Part shown: piece after piece, positions 10,936-22,085 of the stretch
How the letters are laid out: each line of letters opens with the position of its first letter
Numbering within the stretch: position 1 is the first letter of the stretch
Source: Cylindrodendrum hubeiense
Taxonomy: Eukaryota; Ascomycota; Sordariomycetes; Hypocreales; Nectriaceae
Assembly: GCA_014621425.1 (NCBI GenBank)
Contig: JAANBB010000329.1
Location: 1 to 46,371, forward strand
Direction: 5' to 3'
DNA: 46,371 nt
The notes under the pieces: model-generated
What the model was told of the DNA's origin: nothing
The model's input: the letters and a program-made list of their open reading frames with translations, nothing else
Database searches by the model: none
Made by a program: the position numbers and the translations under genes

Positions 10936-12301
10936 GCGGTTAGGTGTTTGTGACGGAATTATGAAGTCGGAAGGAATAGGGCAGAACTTGCCTTCAAAGA
11001 CACAAACATTATCCTGACTGATAAAATAACCCATTATATACATGAAAATTCGATTGTGAATCATCATCATGGCATGTCTATTCAACGAAGGGGATTGAGA
11101 AGTGATTGCCGTGGAATTCCGACATTCCTTCACGGAGCTTGAGTGTTTGGAGAAACTTTGACACGTGACGTTAGTAATATCGCACGTTTAAAGGTCCATG
11201 TGGTCTTTTGAATAGTGGGAGGCTTTAACTAGGAGCTGCTGATGTTTTTATTCTAAGTAATGATCTTGTGCAGGTTGCACGTTGACGCCGTACTGAGCTC
11301 TAGGGTAGGTACACCACGACGCTGGAAGAGTGAATTCTCCCAACTGTACCAGTTTAACCCCCGACCGTCAATCACGATTAGACTCACATGAGATATCTGC
11401 TGTAATAACGGAATTACTGCAACCTATGGGTTTGTAAAGATGCTCTACTGGTTATAACGAGCAAGAGAAGGTTTGCCGACTCAACCGCCCAAACCACCAA
11501 CATGTGATAATACCATGATGCTTGAAATCAGAAGAGAGAGAGAGACAGAGCTAGATACATTTCTTGTGTTATAAAGTTTTGATTTGTATTGACAACTGGG
11601 TTGAGGGTGGTTTAATATCACGTTGTGGTTGATGGAAGTCACAAGAGATGTTATCTCTAGATAGATTGAAACTGGATATCGGAAGCACACCCGCGACCTA
11701 ATGAACCATGACTCATTTCCCGATACCGCAATGGGACGCTAGGAACAAAAGAAACAAAGGCCATGCGTGACAGCTATCAATTAGCGTATTTTAAACTATG
11801 GCGTAAAAGGGGCCAATCGGCGGGGGCTTACTGTAGCATGCACACCAGGATCGGATCGAGGAGGGTTGGATATCAGCACGAGGTTATGCCGGCTTTAGGG
11901 CGCCGCATGATTTGGACCTATCAAACGGCCCTGGCATCTAGATTGCTTGACCGACTAGCCTACGTTCTCAACATTGGCGGCAGGTGTCGGCATGTTTCGC
12001 ACTTTTGATCCAATTTGGCATGGGAAAGGCGTGCGGGGGACCAGTAGCGGTTGGTTAACACGGTGGAATTCAACCACCGATGGTCTCACACGAACTTCCA
12101 GATAACGACTAGTTCGTCCGGGTTCTGTGCCATGTGGAAGAAAAAAAAGGCTTTATCGACTCCGGGAGCGGAGCCGACCCACTTTCCCGGCTTGTATAAT
12201 ACTTGACCGGGGACGACAATCTTTCGAATTTGTGAGCCCAAGACAGGATTTCTTTCAACAATCTGGTTCACTTTACGAACGATAAGACGAGAATCGAATC
12301 C
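10936..12301. other. AT-richer intergenic region, transporter promoter side
   Basis: About 1.4 kb. The minus frame of the decayed gene continues upstream to about 11460 with only scattered TAA/TGA stops, but the stop density is too close to chance for a claim. A short GA run lies at 11533-11546. The last few hundred bases before 12302 should hold the promoter of the MFS transporter. Confidence 0.4.
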
Positions 12302-13843
12302 ATGAGCTTCTTGGATCCTCCCCAAGCGATTTGCCGGCCCGGCGAGGAGCGAGTTGCTACCCCTGTGCCAATGTCGGCATCGGATGCCGATGCCGAAGCC
12401 GATGTCGAAGCCGGTCAGCAGCAGGACCCCGAGCAACCATTGGAATCGACACCGCGAGACATCGAATCGACCTGGGGCGCGTGGTTGTGCGTATTGGGGT
12501 CATTCATGTTTCTGGTACCATCATTTGGTAAGTTGATGGAGTGTCATTCCTACCCTCTCGTCGTGTTCTGATACCGTTATCTAGGCTTCATGCAATCTCT
12601 CGGAACGATTCAATCGTACCTCAGCATCAATCAACTCAGCGACTACTCAACAGGTGAAGTTGGATGGATCAGCAGTGTGTACTTGTTCCTGTCGCTGGTC
12701 CTTGGCCTCCTCGTTGGCCCGGTTTTCGATGCGCGAGGCCCTCGGATCCTTGCCCCGGTCGGCGCTGTCTTGATGATTGCCACGTACTTGCTCATGGCGG
12801 AGTGCAAGATGTACTGGCAGTTCATGTTGTGTCTTGGCGTTTTCGGAAGCATTGGTGCCGCCCTGACCATGGTTGTGGCCGTGTCCGCTGTGGGAAAGCT
12901 GTTCGTCCGCCGCCGGGGCTTCGCGATGGGCATCGCCCTGGCCGGGTCATCCATCGGCTCCATCGTCTTTCCCATCATGTTGCGCTCTACCTTCCCCGGC
13001 CTGGGATGGAAGTGGTCTATGAGAATCACGGGGTTCTTTGCTGCTGGGCTCATGCTCCCGGCCCTGCTCTGTTTTCTACCGTACCAGCGACTCGTCCCGG
13101 CTACCAACCAACCGACGACCAAAGGATCTGCCTTGAACCTAGGCGCCTTCCGAAACCCGGCATTCAACCTCGTTACTGCCAGCATGTTTATGCTGGAATT
13201 TGTCATTTTTGGAACAGGTGCCCTGCTGCCCACCATTGCCACTGGAGCGGGGTTCACACCTGAAAACGGATTTCTCTTGCTTGCTATTATCGGCGGCACG
13301 TCGACCATTGGCCGAGTGGTTCCTGGTATTGTTGGTGACCGAGTGGGCCATTTCAACGTCATTCTCGCAATGATGGCCATCACGATTGTGTTTATGGGAA
13401 CATTGTTTGTACCATTTGGAACCACCTCGGCACCGGTTTTGTACGCTTTCTCGGCCTTGTGGGGTGTTGGATCAGGGTCTTTCTTATCAGTCACACCAGG
13501 TAAACATCCTATCATGATTAAGTGATGGTACGGAGCATTTCTAACATGGACTAGTTTGCCTGGGGAAAACATGCGAGGCCAAGGAGTACGGCACATACTA
13601 CGGTAACTTCTCAACGCAAATTACTGCAGATATCAACTGATCATTTCTCTAGGAACAATGAACTTCGTCGTCGCCTTCTCGCTTCTTGTCTCTCTCCCTT
13701 TGAGCGGTATCATGCTTGACAACATGGGGGCGCAGCCTTTGGCGGGTCTCTACATCGCAATTCTCTTCGTTGGTGCGGTCTGCATGTTTGCAGCACGGGC
13801 ACTTCTCATTGGAAAATGGCTATCTCCGACGACTATAATTTAG
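12302..13843 (+). CDS. MFS transporter, monocarboxylate (MCT/SLC16-like) family
   Basis: A 12-helix major facilitator of the fungal MCT-like group, whose members move monocarboxylates or related small molecules; the substrate cannot be told from sequence. Exons are 12302-12527, 12585-13499, 13555-13602 and 13653-13843, with introns of 57, 55 and 50 bp that all use GT-AG, giving 459 aa. An acidic N-tail (DADAEADVEAG, EQPLE, DIEST) precedes W-G-A-W at the start of TM1. The loop between TM2 and TM3 reads GPVFDARGPR, matching the MFS motif G-x3-D-x2-G-x-R. Further landmarks are FVRRRGFAMGIALAGSSIG in TM4-5, GRVVPGIVGDRVG between TM8 and TM9, and EYGTYYGTMNF across the last two junctions, typical of this family. 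The 3' end converges on the Nudix gene. Confidence 0.92.
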
Positions 13844-14339
13844 GCCCCGATCTCATTCAACATCTTCAGGGAATGAAATTTATGGGTAAACCTTTATTCA
13901 TGATTGGTAATTATCGGATGTTTTGGTGGATTTAATGATCGCGGAGTATGGGCGCCTCTCAATACACAAGCCGGAGTTGATGCGTTCAAAAATTAGGGAT
14001 TTAATGGGCGGAAAAGAAGGAAAGGAGAAAACGGGAAATGCATTGGGCAACATGGCGTTTTCTTCTCTTTTTGGTTCACAGGCGAAAATGGGAGAATAAG
14101 GACAAGCGAGATGGGACACGAAGCCATTTGAACGAACACATTTGATGAGGTGCGAGTTGTAACGATGAATAGCAACCAATTAGGAGTTGCTGAGAGTTGT
14201 ATATGAGAAGAAAAATAACAAATAATAATGTCTGATAGATTTAAATCCCAGCTTGATAGAGGTGACACTCGTGACGTGACGCTCTTCTACCATTCATCTA
14301 CTTCCCGAGGCTGCTCCTCATTGCCCAACAAGCTGATGA
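13844..14339. other. Convergent 3' intergenic region
   Basis: About 500 bp between the stop codons of the rightward transporter and the leftward Nudix gene. It is AT-rich and should hold both 3' UTRs. No gene is seen. Confidence 0.6.
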
Positions 14340-14957
14340 CTATGAATCTCCTGCCGCAGCTTCAGCCTTCGTCTCCTTGCCTGACCGTCGTAGCTGGAAC
14401 CCTTCACGCAATATGTTCACTATCAGCGAGTTGGCTAGAGGAATTTTGCGCTCGCCGATAGCCTGGTTTATCACCTCCTCCTCCGTGGCCCAGACAAAGT
14501 CCTGGTGCTCATTCGGGTCCAGCTTCACTTCCCGTGTGTCGATCACGTCGACCTCAAATGAGAATTTGCACCAGAATATTTTGCCAGTTCGGTTTGTGAA
14601 TACGGCGCCCGGCTTGCCGTTGAAGCCGTCGGGGATGACGTGCTTGACGTGTCGGGCAACTAGCCCAGCCTCCTCCCACAACTCGCGCGCGCAGCCATAG
14701 AGGACACTGGGGTCGTCGTCGTCAACGGCACCGCCGGGGATCTCCCAGAGGTTAGGCATGCTGTCGTTGGGGGCGCGTTGGACGAGGAGGATGCGGTCCT
14801 TGTCATCGAAGACGAGAGCGCCCGAGGCGAGGCCGTCCCATGTCTTTTCATTCAACTTGAGCCACTGCGGGCCGGGGATGTTCCACTCAGAGACTGATTC
14901 ATCGAAGGTGAAGTCGAGCCCTGGCGGTGATTTGGCGACGGATGGTGCCTCTGTCAT
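14340..14957 (-). CDS. Nudix hydrolase domain protein
   Basis: An intronless 205-aa protein that should hydrolyse a nucleoside-diphosphate-linked substrate, with Mg2+ bound by the Nudix helix. The fold starts at about residue 42 (GLASGALVFDD, ILLVQRAP, WEIPGGAVDDDD). The Nudix box occupies residues 75-99 and ends RELWEEAGL, so the metal-binding R-E-x-x-E-E core is intact. Counted from Gly76, the box is one residue longer than the canonical G-x5-E-x7-REUxEExGU, and Asp82 sits where Glu is usual. Later strands include GKIFWCKFSF and the acidic HQDFVWATEEEV. Substrate specificity is unknown. The N-terminal 40 residues carry no signal peptide, so a cytosolic or nuclear location is likely. Confidence 0.9.
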   Translation of the reverse strand: MTEAPSVAKSPPGLDFTFDESVSEWNIPGPQWLKLNEKTWDGLASGALVFDDKDRILLVQRAPNDSMPNLWEIPGGAVDDDDPSVLYGCARELWEEAGLVARHVKHVIPDGFNGKPGAVFTNRTGKIFWCKFSFEVDVIDTREVKLDPNEHQDFVWATEEEVINQAIGERKIPLANSLIVNILREGFQLRRSGKETKAEAAAGDS

Positions 14958-15834
14958 TTCGGTTCTGCTTTATGCTGAAGGTGGTGAGGGAATATTCAAA
15001 GATTTGGCTGAGGCGCGATTGCTCAGTCACTGTGGAGGTGGAGGTTTATTAAGTGCTGCAACCACACGCTAATGACAGTCATCGCATCACAGCCACGCTG
15101 TATGTTGTTTCATGCGCACGAAATCAGGCAGCAGCGGCAGAAATCTGTAAATAATATCGAGGATTTGGCAATTGAAGCACCAGAAAATTGGTTCGCCAAT
15201 CGGACAAGGCAATTCAAGCTATGATGCAAATACGAAGTTAGGTGCCTGCCTACTCTCTTGATCCCAATGCTCGTCGGTCGAGGACAATTCCTGCTTGATC
15301 GCGTGAAGCTCGATTAGGTTGAGTCCAAGAATACTACTTCTATTCTGTCCTTGGGAACCGAATTTCTTTTGGCTGCTCAAAACCCATGTTTCTCCCAACG
15401 TCTAATTGCCTGCAAGACGCCGTAGGACGCAGCTAGACCACGATAAAGAATATGCATATGAGTGTAATCATGGGAGCAGAAAGTACTATTAAATATATTT
15501 CACAGCGCAAGGCGCAGCCCATCCCGGTGACGGGAGTAAGGCTGAGCCTGATAGCTACGCAACCGACATGATGTATGCAGCCGAATGCAGCAGCAGGGGA
15601 GGCAGCAGCACAGGAAACAACACAAGTAGAAGCTACTGTATTAGGTCTCCAGCATCTGCATCATTCTGGTTTTATCTAAGAGGGTTACATACATGTATAT
15701 GTATTTAGGATAGCTCTTTGTTAATTATTCATGGGAGCTGGTATTGGGCAAGTTTATGCGAATAATAATGTTACAGAGATTTTCCGTCTTACGACAAATA
15801 GTATATTTACAAGAATATAACCTTGAGGTCAAAT
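14958..15834. other. Intergenic region between Nudix and DBR1 genes
   Basis: About 880 bp holding the Nudix promoter (next to 14957) and the DBR1 3' UTR (next to 15835). It is AT-rich from 15600 to 15834. No open frame with a domain, tRNA or repeat was recognised. Confidence 0.6.
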
Positions 15835-17316
15835 TCAAAACCATGCTAGCTGAAGGTGATTGTGAATCTGCAGCAGCTCCGTAAAACGCGCCGTCTGTTG
15901 GTTTGGGTATTCCGCAGGCTGCTTGAAGGTTTCGGGCACATCAGGATAATGCACCGGTGCATGGGTTGTGAAGTGCTCTGGGACCTTGAGGAGGTCTTTA
16001 TTTACAATATTCGCTTTGACCCAAGACCTGTGTTGAGGAAGCGAAGCTGAAGCACTCCTCCGGGACTCCGCCGGCCGGACCACAGGGGCCTTGGGATCCC
16101 CGAGTCTCAACGTGTCGGCGTAGGCTCTGGTGATGGCAAGCCACTCCTCATCGTAGTATAGGGAAAATTTCCCTTCATCGTTGGGGATTGAGAATCGCGC
16201 GTCGTCTGTGTTTGGGCGGGCGGGGAGCTCAAGCTCTCTCAGTTCCATGAACAGCCTTGCATGGGCACTAGGCTTGTGTAGACCAAGGAACTCAGTCTTC
16301 GGCTGTGAACCCGCAGGCTTCAGCGACGAGGTCGTCAATGAAGAGGAAGTGTGGGACTCGGGTTGGGCCTGAAAAACCGGGAGTGACTCTCTTATTTTCT
16401 CTGGCACAGGCAGCGCCTTGACGGACTCCTCCAACGACATGTTGTTTTTGTATTCCACAGTGGCATTGAATCTGATGTGCATGTGCCCTGAGAACCAATA
16501 TGGCGGCCGAAGATGGTTCATGACCTCTGCGGCAGGCTTGCTTCCTAGGTTGTCGATTTTTGCACTACTGAAAAATGCTGGCTTCGTGGCGAACAAGCTG
16601 GCGTGGTCGCCGAAAAGCTCAACCCAGGTAGGCCAGTCGTGGCTCAATCCAATGTCAACCTGGGAGCGGATCTGCAAGAGCCTCTGAACATTGTTCTCAC
16701 GGACGTGGTATATAGACCGGATTTGGTCGGGCTTGTACGGCAGCCGTTCATGGTGCGGCTTCAGGTAATCTAACTGCTGTTTGTAGATGCCCGACATACC
16801 GGCGATGCGCCAGGGCCCGTAACGAATGACACCGGCGGCACCAAGATAGTAGATGTTGGGCGCCAGCCAACCTCCATGGTACAGCTCAAAGAGGTAGTTG
16901 GAGGCTTCATGGTTGCCGCCGATGACAAGGGTTAGGACTGGGGCTATAGCCTCGCCGCTGTAGTATTTGTGGAAGTCGCCCAACTTGCGGTACTTACGAG
17001 GAGCGGCCATACAGTTGAGGTCAGCAGTATTGCGAGCAGCCTGTGAGGGTATAAGCGGCCGAGGTGACTACGTTCATGGGTGGTGTTCTACTTGGAAGTC
17101 TCCGCAGATGATGAGGAAATCGAGGTCTGACACCGTCCATCCCCTTTCTGCACATTGTGTGTCAAGCGTGGAATAAATGACATCCAGTGCTCCATGACCC
17201 TTTTCTTGTTAGCTATACCAGTTCATTGATTTGAGAGCATCTATACTTACGCAGCCGACGACGGCGACCTTGGGCTTCCGGAGAGAGTTGAAGTTTGAGG
17301 GGTTTGAAGTCTCCAT
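15835..17316 (-). CDS. DBR1: RNA lariat debranching enzyme
   Basis: Metallophosphoesterase that cuts the 2'-5' branch of excised intron lariats in the nucleus. Exons are 17316-17251, 17199-17092 and 17040-15835, with two 51-bp introns (GTAAGT...AAAAG and GTAGAA...CACAG), giving 459 aa. Active-site motifs appear only after splicing: VAVVGC-GHG (Cys22, His24) across the first junction and CGDFQ-AARN (Asp56, Asn62) across the second. They are followed by IGGNHEASN (Asn101, His102), GLSHDWPTW (His192) and SGHMHIRF (His244, His246), together the full DBR1 metal and substrate set. The lariat-recognition segment is present as NCMAAPRKYRKLGDFHKYYSG. The C-terminal DBR1 domain runs from about residue 290 to the end (FSLYYDEEWLAITRAY). 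Length is similar to that of other fungal DBR1 proteins. The start at 17316 is the ATG that keeps the usual short N-terminus. Confidence 0.95.
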
Positions 17317-17948
17317 TGCGGCCGTGAACGTGTGAGTGAAAGGACGTGTCCCCGGTTAAGACCGTAATAATAAGCAGATAGCACCGGCTTTGAAGAATGC
17401 TGATGTGCTGCAAACACGAATGACCGGTGGGTGGATGTGGAGGAGGTGGATCGTTCGCTAAGCTGGCATGGTTTGTGTGGATTGATTGAGTCACTGAATT
17501 AGGCAGACGCAGCGCTAATATAACTGCTGAGCTCCGTATCCTATCTTGGTCGCATCAACGGACGACAACAAGGCGGTGAATTGACAAAGCTCATGGTAGC
17601 GTGACTCACAAGAGTGTTTCACGTTATGAATCGCAACTTTTTTCCCCAGCTAGAGCTGCCATACATCTAGTCTACGGACTTTTGACTCATGCTGTCAAAA
17701 GGGTTGAGGGACAAATTCTTCAATTCGTGCCATGAACCCGAATCCCTTCCACTTTGATCATTAAATGCAATCCTATCTAATTTACTAGGTAGACTATCTC
17801 TGCACTGCACAATCTACCAGACTCCAAGGCCAACTGTTCAACTGTCTAATCCACCAAGGGGACGGGCTGCTCACCAGCATGCCCAGTAACGGGATTGTTG
17901 TGCGGCACGTTTTTGAGCTACCAATCTTGGCTCGATAAAGTCAAGGAT
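17317..17948. other. Intergenic region between DBR1 and the F-box gene
   Basis: About 630 bp holding the DBR1 promoter and the 3' UTR of the F-box gene. No gene-like frame is visible on either strand. Confidence 0.6.
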
Positions 17949-19405
17949 CTAGTCATAGATGATCGGTTCTATCTCTTCGGGAAGAATCTGGAGCTCAAGG
18001 TTGCCCTGTTGCGCGACCTCCTCCCAAGCCAGTCTGACATGGCTATCAAGTTGGAACGGCCAGGTACCAGCCCAGCTAACGGTGGCTTTTCCGTTTTCCA
18101 CTGCATATCGGAAGGTGGCAGCGTTTGGGTCGTTGTTGTAGACCTCGATCTCGTCCTCGTTTAGCGTTTCCATCTGCTCCCCATTGAAAATCTCCATCAT
18201 CCGCAGCACTGGCATAAACTTGGCACTCTCGCCGGCTTTCTGGAGGAGCAAGTTGAGAAGCTGATTTTTATGGGCATCCTCTTGGATGTCCCTTTTACCC
18301 GGCATGGCCCTTAAAATGAGTTCCGACGTTAGAGTGAGGAACAGTAAGTTACCCCAGAGCCTTGGCTGGATAATTTGGAGTCGCTTGGCTTCCTCAAAGA
18401 AATCGTCGGCTTCGATCAGATGGCAAGCTGCAAGCTCCTGGAGCGGAAAGCTGTGAGCTGCCACGGTGGCCCCAAGGTGTGCGAATTCTGACCCATGCGG
18501 TCTGCGATGATACACATGGCCCTCGTAATGGCGAATGATCTGGATGCATTTGATGGAAGTTGGCCACATTGGAAGGAAATGTGCGAGGTCTGTTGCATTG
18601 TTAGCTCTATGAAGGCCTCACTTTCCTGGCTTGTGGTTCCATTTCTTAAGAGCGTACCAATATCGGTGCCTTGGCGGAGAATGTGATCATCACCGTGCCC
18701 GGGTTCGATGTGGACTCGGGCCAGGTTCGGCAGACTGGCGAAGATGTGAAGTATCGTTTTTTGAGAAATATTGCATATGCTTCTGCGCAAAACGCTGAAT
18801 TTGGTGATCACCTCGACCACCGGAAGGCCCCCACGACCTAGGCGAATCGCATCCTTGGAGCCTGAAAAGTAGTCGAAGCCATCCCATAGACCGATGTTGC
18901 TACGGAACAAGGGGTGGAATATACGACGACCGAAGTTTTCTGATATGTTGTCACGAACCGAGTCCACAGTACTGTAGGCATCAGAAAAGACACTCAGCTC
19001 TAGGTCAAGGCCTCCATCAGGTCTTCGCAAGACTTCCACAGCATCCCATTGTTCAAGGGAGGCAAACGCGAGAGAAACAAGCTTTGAGAAATCTTTCGTC
19101 GCCCCGGTTATATCTTCCGTCATAACGTACTCCCACTCCTCCGTATCGAGAAGCCTTGCGACCTGCATATTGACACACAAGTGGAGGTGTTTGAGGAAGC
19201 ATTGCCGACGGGCCTGGTGCGAGAAATGCTTCGTGAATTCAGATACCGAGGTCAGAGTGATCTTCAAAGATCTGAACGTCACGGCTTCGATGGCGTTCTG
19301 CCATTCCTTGTCGACGGCCGCGTAGGATGCGATGCTGCCATCGCTGGCTGCCACGATTTGGATAATCGGGAGTCGTAACTCTGGAGGTAAGTCATTCCAC
19401 GACAT
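17949..19405 (-). CDS. F-box protein with DUF6546-like C-terminal region
   Basis: Likely substrate-binding subunit of an SCF ubiquitin ligase. The ATG is at 19405; the frame extends to 19519 but without another ATG. The protein opens with an F-box (SWNDLPPELRLPIIQIV, DKEWQNAIEAVTFRSLKI). The reading frame changes near 18.5 kb. An intron at 18513-18458 (56 bp, GTATCA...GGCAG) joins ...AITRAM to SHSFPLQELAACHLIEADDFF, giving 466 aa. The C-terminal half (RMMEIFNG, AATFRYAV, TWPFQLD, VRLAWEEVA) matches the pattern I recall for fungal DUF6546 proteins, which often carry an N-terminal F-box. The donor is non-optimal; a donor at 18493 with acceptor at about 18429 would also keep frame but gives a poorer sequence. 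The first exon and overall family are well supported, the exact junction less so. Confidence 0.8.
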
Positions 19406-20222
19406 AGTGGATGGATAAGAGCGAGTCAGTGCGCCAGCACAGCGACCAACTCCAGTCGACAGGACCCCTGGGGTTGTCGTGGTTGTTGCGAAGAGGCACG
19501 CAATGCGGCTAATGCGCACATTTTCGTGTTCAAGGTGATGTTGGTCTGCTGGTATTAAGGTGCAGCCTGGTTGCCTGATTGTGCAGGCAGCTGCTCGAGG
19601 TCCTTAGACATCTTGCAGACCTTGCAGGTTCACGCGCCTGGCGGGAACGACTGCATAGTGAGTTGCAGCGATTGAAACCTGCCGCACAGTCTCGTCATGA
19701 TGAATTTATTAGGTTTGCCGGGAATTCCCTTTCGGGCCCTTTGATGCAGACGTCCGGATCACGAGTCTCTTATTGTCGCATTCGCCGAACGAACCTAACA
19801 GCCCCTCGCTCTTTCGCCGCACCCACAACTGGCCAGCCGCTGCAGCCACCGCACCCATCTGCAACCCAGAGTCTCCGCGGAGCCGGGTCCGCCAACCCTT
19901 CGCGAATACCTGTCAAGCAGCTAAATCGCGATGGCGAATAGGCTTCGGTTCAAGGTTGCGCCGACTTGCACCTGTATTCCGTGGAGATAGCCTCGCGCCA
20001 AGACTGTCTATTTTCCAAATGCGGTAATTCTGCATCCTGGACCCCGCGGCCGGTGTCTCCACACTTGAGATGTAACGCTTACACACCCGTGGCTTGCATG
20101 AGCATTCTCGGGTCGTGAGAGGCTTCATGGTGGCAACGTTGACAAATGTGGGCGAGTCTTTTTCGTGGGTGGTATCGAGAGGGAATGGGGGATGTGTGAC
20201 TGACCAGACGTGGCTTTTCAGA

Positions 20223-20230
20223 TATATAAG
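20223..20230 (+). promoter_or_regulatory. TATA-like box upstream of the MDR gene
   Basis: TATATAAG, about 320 bp before the MDR start codon. Transcription from here would give a leader of roughly 290 nt that includes the upstream ORF beginning at 20237. Assignment rests on motif and position only. Confidence 0.45.
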
Positions 20231-20236
20231 GGACCC

Positions 20237-20401
20237 ATGGGGATGTCGAAACGACGAACAATGCATCCATCATTACCACCACAACCACATCTTTCCTCAG
20301 CATCAACACAAGCACCGATCAATCCAACAGCTCTCCAATCTCAACTGCATCATCAGCTGAGATTGTACATCTACAGAACATCGCTCAGCACTCAGCCCTA
20401 A
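20237..20401 (+). other. Upstream ORF in the MDR leader, in frame with the main CDS
   Basis: A 54-codon frame opening MGMSKRRT and closed by TAA at 20399-20401. It is in the same reading frame as the MDR start at 20549 (312 nt later), and the frame stays open between the TAA and that ATG. It could lower translation of the main ORF if the transcript starts at the TATA-like site. Whether it is translated is unknown. Confidence 0.35.
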
Positions 20402-20548
20402 ACCAACTTGTCATCAATTGGCAACCACCTCTCACCCCTCTCACACCCCCCACACAACTTCACCATATTTCGCCGTCTGATCTCAGCCCCCCTAAAAAAC
20501 ACGCGGGCACTTACACGGGGCACCCTGCCAGCATCCAGAACCATCACA

Positions 20549-21574
20549 ATGGCCACCACATCCCTCCCCACAACCATCAAGGCTGTCCTCCAACCGGACC
20601 CCAAGTCCAACCACCTCATCCTCACCACCACGCCCCTCCCCAAGCTGTCAGATCCCCAGGATTACCTCATCCAAGTTAAAGCCGTCTGCCCCTGCCTTGA
20701 TGAGCTGACATGGGAGGTCAAGTTCCCCCAGCTCTTCACCTCGAGTCGTGAGAGGGTCCCCTGCACCGAGTGCGCTGGCGTTGTCGTCGACGGGCCCGCA
20801 GACGGGCCCTTTAAGCCAGGTGATGAGGTCTTCTACCGTAATGATGCCTGGCACACCGGAACCCTACGCGAATACTCCGTCGTTGGTACCCCTTATCTGG
20901 CTCTCAAGCCAAAGACGCTTAGCTGGACCGATGCTGCTGCCACTCCGTTGAGTGCACTCACAGCATGGCAGGGCCTCTTTGAGCATGGCACGCTCGACAA
21001 GGCAGCCGTCCACGGCGACGCAGCCGCTCGGAAGAAGAACGCGAAGATCCGGGTCCTCATCACCGGAGCCAGCGGGGCCGTCGGCGGCTGGGCCGTGCAG
21101 CTCGCCACGGCGGCTGGAGCCGGAGCCATCGTGGGCGTGGGAAGTCCGTCCAAGGCATCCGACATGCGCCAGCTTGGAGCCACCGAGCTCGTCGACTACA
21201 CGACGCAGTCCGTCGACAAGTGGGCGGCTGAGAACCCGGCAGCCCGCGAGGTTGACCTCATCCTCGACTGTGTTGGCGGACCCTCAATGGGCAACTGCTG
21301 GGGGGCCATCAAGAACGGCGGGACATTCCTCAGTGTCGTGGGCCAGCCTGGTGCATCGAAGCCCGAGGGAGAAACCAAGACGCTTGCCAAGGGCGAATGG
21401 TTCCTGGTTCAGCCACGCGGCAGCGACTTGGCTGAGATTGCACAGCTGGTGGATGCTGGCAAATGCAAGCCCCTTGTCGACAGCGTGTTGCCATTTGAGA
21501 AGTTTGCCGAGGCGTTTGCCAAAGTTGAGAGTAGAAAGACAAATGGCAAGGTCGTTATCTCGGTGTCAAATTGA
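20549..21574 (+). CDS. MDR-superfamily quinone-oxidoreductase-like protein (zinc-free type)
   Basis: NAD(P)H-dependent medium-chain reductase of 341 aa without introns. The ATG at 20549 has a good context (CACAATGGCC) and starts MATTSLPTTIKAV. The catalytic domain carries VKAVCPCLDELTW, CAGVVVDGP, FKPGDEVFYR and AAATPLSALTAWQGLF. The Rossmann cofactor loop is ITGASGAVGGWAVQLA (G-A-x-G-x-V-G type), followed by GATELVDYT and DLILDCVGG, as in zeta-crystallin-like reductases. The structural-zinc cysteine cluster and the catalytic-zinc Cys/His-Glu pattern of alcohol dehydrogenases are missing, so reduction of quinones or enones is more likely than alcohol oxidation. Upstream of the ATG the frame stays open for 49 codons and reads like a mitochondrial presequence, but it has no ATG. 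Confidence 0.9.
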   Translation: MATTSLPTTIKAVLQPDPKSNHLILTTTPLPKLSDPQDYLIQVKAVCPCLDELTWEVKFPQLFTSSRERVPCTECAGVVVDGPADGPFKPGDEVFYRNDAWHTGTLREYSVVGTPYLALKPKTLSWTDAAATPLSALTAWQGLFEHGTLDKAAVHGDAAARKKNAKIRVLITGASGAVGGWAVQLATAAGAGAIVGVGSPSKASDMRQLGATELVDYTTQSVDKWAAENPAAREVDLILDCVGGPSMGNCWGAIKNGGTFLSVVGQPGASKPEGETKTLAKGEWFLVQPRGSDLAEIAQLVDAGKCKPLVDSVLPFEKFAEAFAKVESRKTNGKVVISVSN

Positions 21575-22085
21575 GTTGCTTCTTTTGGGATTCGGTGATA
21601 TTAGAGAGTCGATGCAGATCTCTTCTTAGTTTCAAGAAAACCAGATATGACGAAATCCATGTATGAATAGATACTTGAAATCACAATGCCAGAGCTTATC
21701 AAGACTAAATTTGACTATCAAGTGTCGCTGAGAAAAAAGATGCCCAGACTGTGCCAGAAGGGCGATTTAGCAAAACCCGTATCAAAGTCACATTGTAATC
21801 TCACAATCAAGGGGCCTCTGTATAATACGGAACGAGCGTAGTTCCTCTTACATCCATTTTGTTCAGATTTTCTAAACCTAAAAGCACCAAGATGAAAGGC
21901 ACTGTAGTAAGTACATAGGATGGCCAACTGTTATTTATACATTCAAGAACAGATAATGCAACACGCGCAAATCGCACGAAGCCAGCGACTGCTCCTTGGG
22001 ACTCAGTCCCCTCAATTTTGGGCCACAAGTATTGCTTGCTCCTCGTTTCTTCAATTCCCAACTGAGAGTCTCTGATTAAGAGTGA
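21575..22085. other. Intergenic, 3' flank of the MDR gene
   Basis: AT-rich sequence downstream of the MDR stop. Frames are short and without domains. It probably holds the MDR 3' UTR. Confidence 0.5.

Larger units (their letters stand above)
19406..20548. other. Divergent promoter region between F-box and MDR genes
   Basis: About 1.1 kb shared by a leftward gene (start 19405) and a rightward gene (start 20549), so it acts as a bidirectional upstream region. On the rightward side a TATA-like element lies at 20223-20230. The predicted leader carries a 54-codon upstream ORF at 20237-20401. Confidence 0.6.

Noticed and set aside
10936..11460. Upstream continuation of the decayed minus frame
   Set aside because: Stops occur roughly every 20-40 codons, close to chance, so it was not included in the pseudogene.
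12643..13614. 323-codon minus-strand frame
   Set aside because: Antisense shadow of the MFS transporter, which has clear splice sites and family motifs on the plus strand.
20952..21629. 225-codon plus-strand frame
   Set aside because: Overlaps the MDR reductase in another frame and has low-complexity shadow composition.
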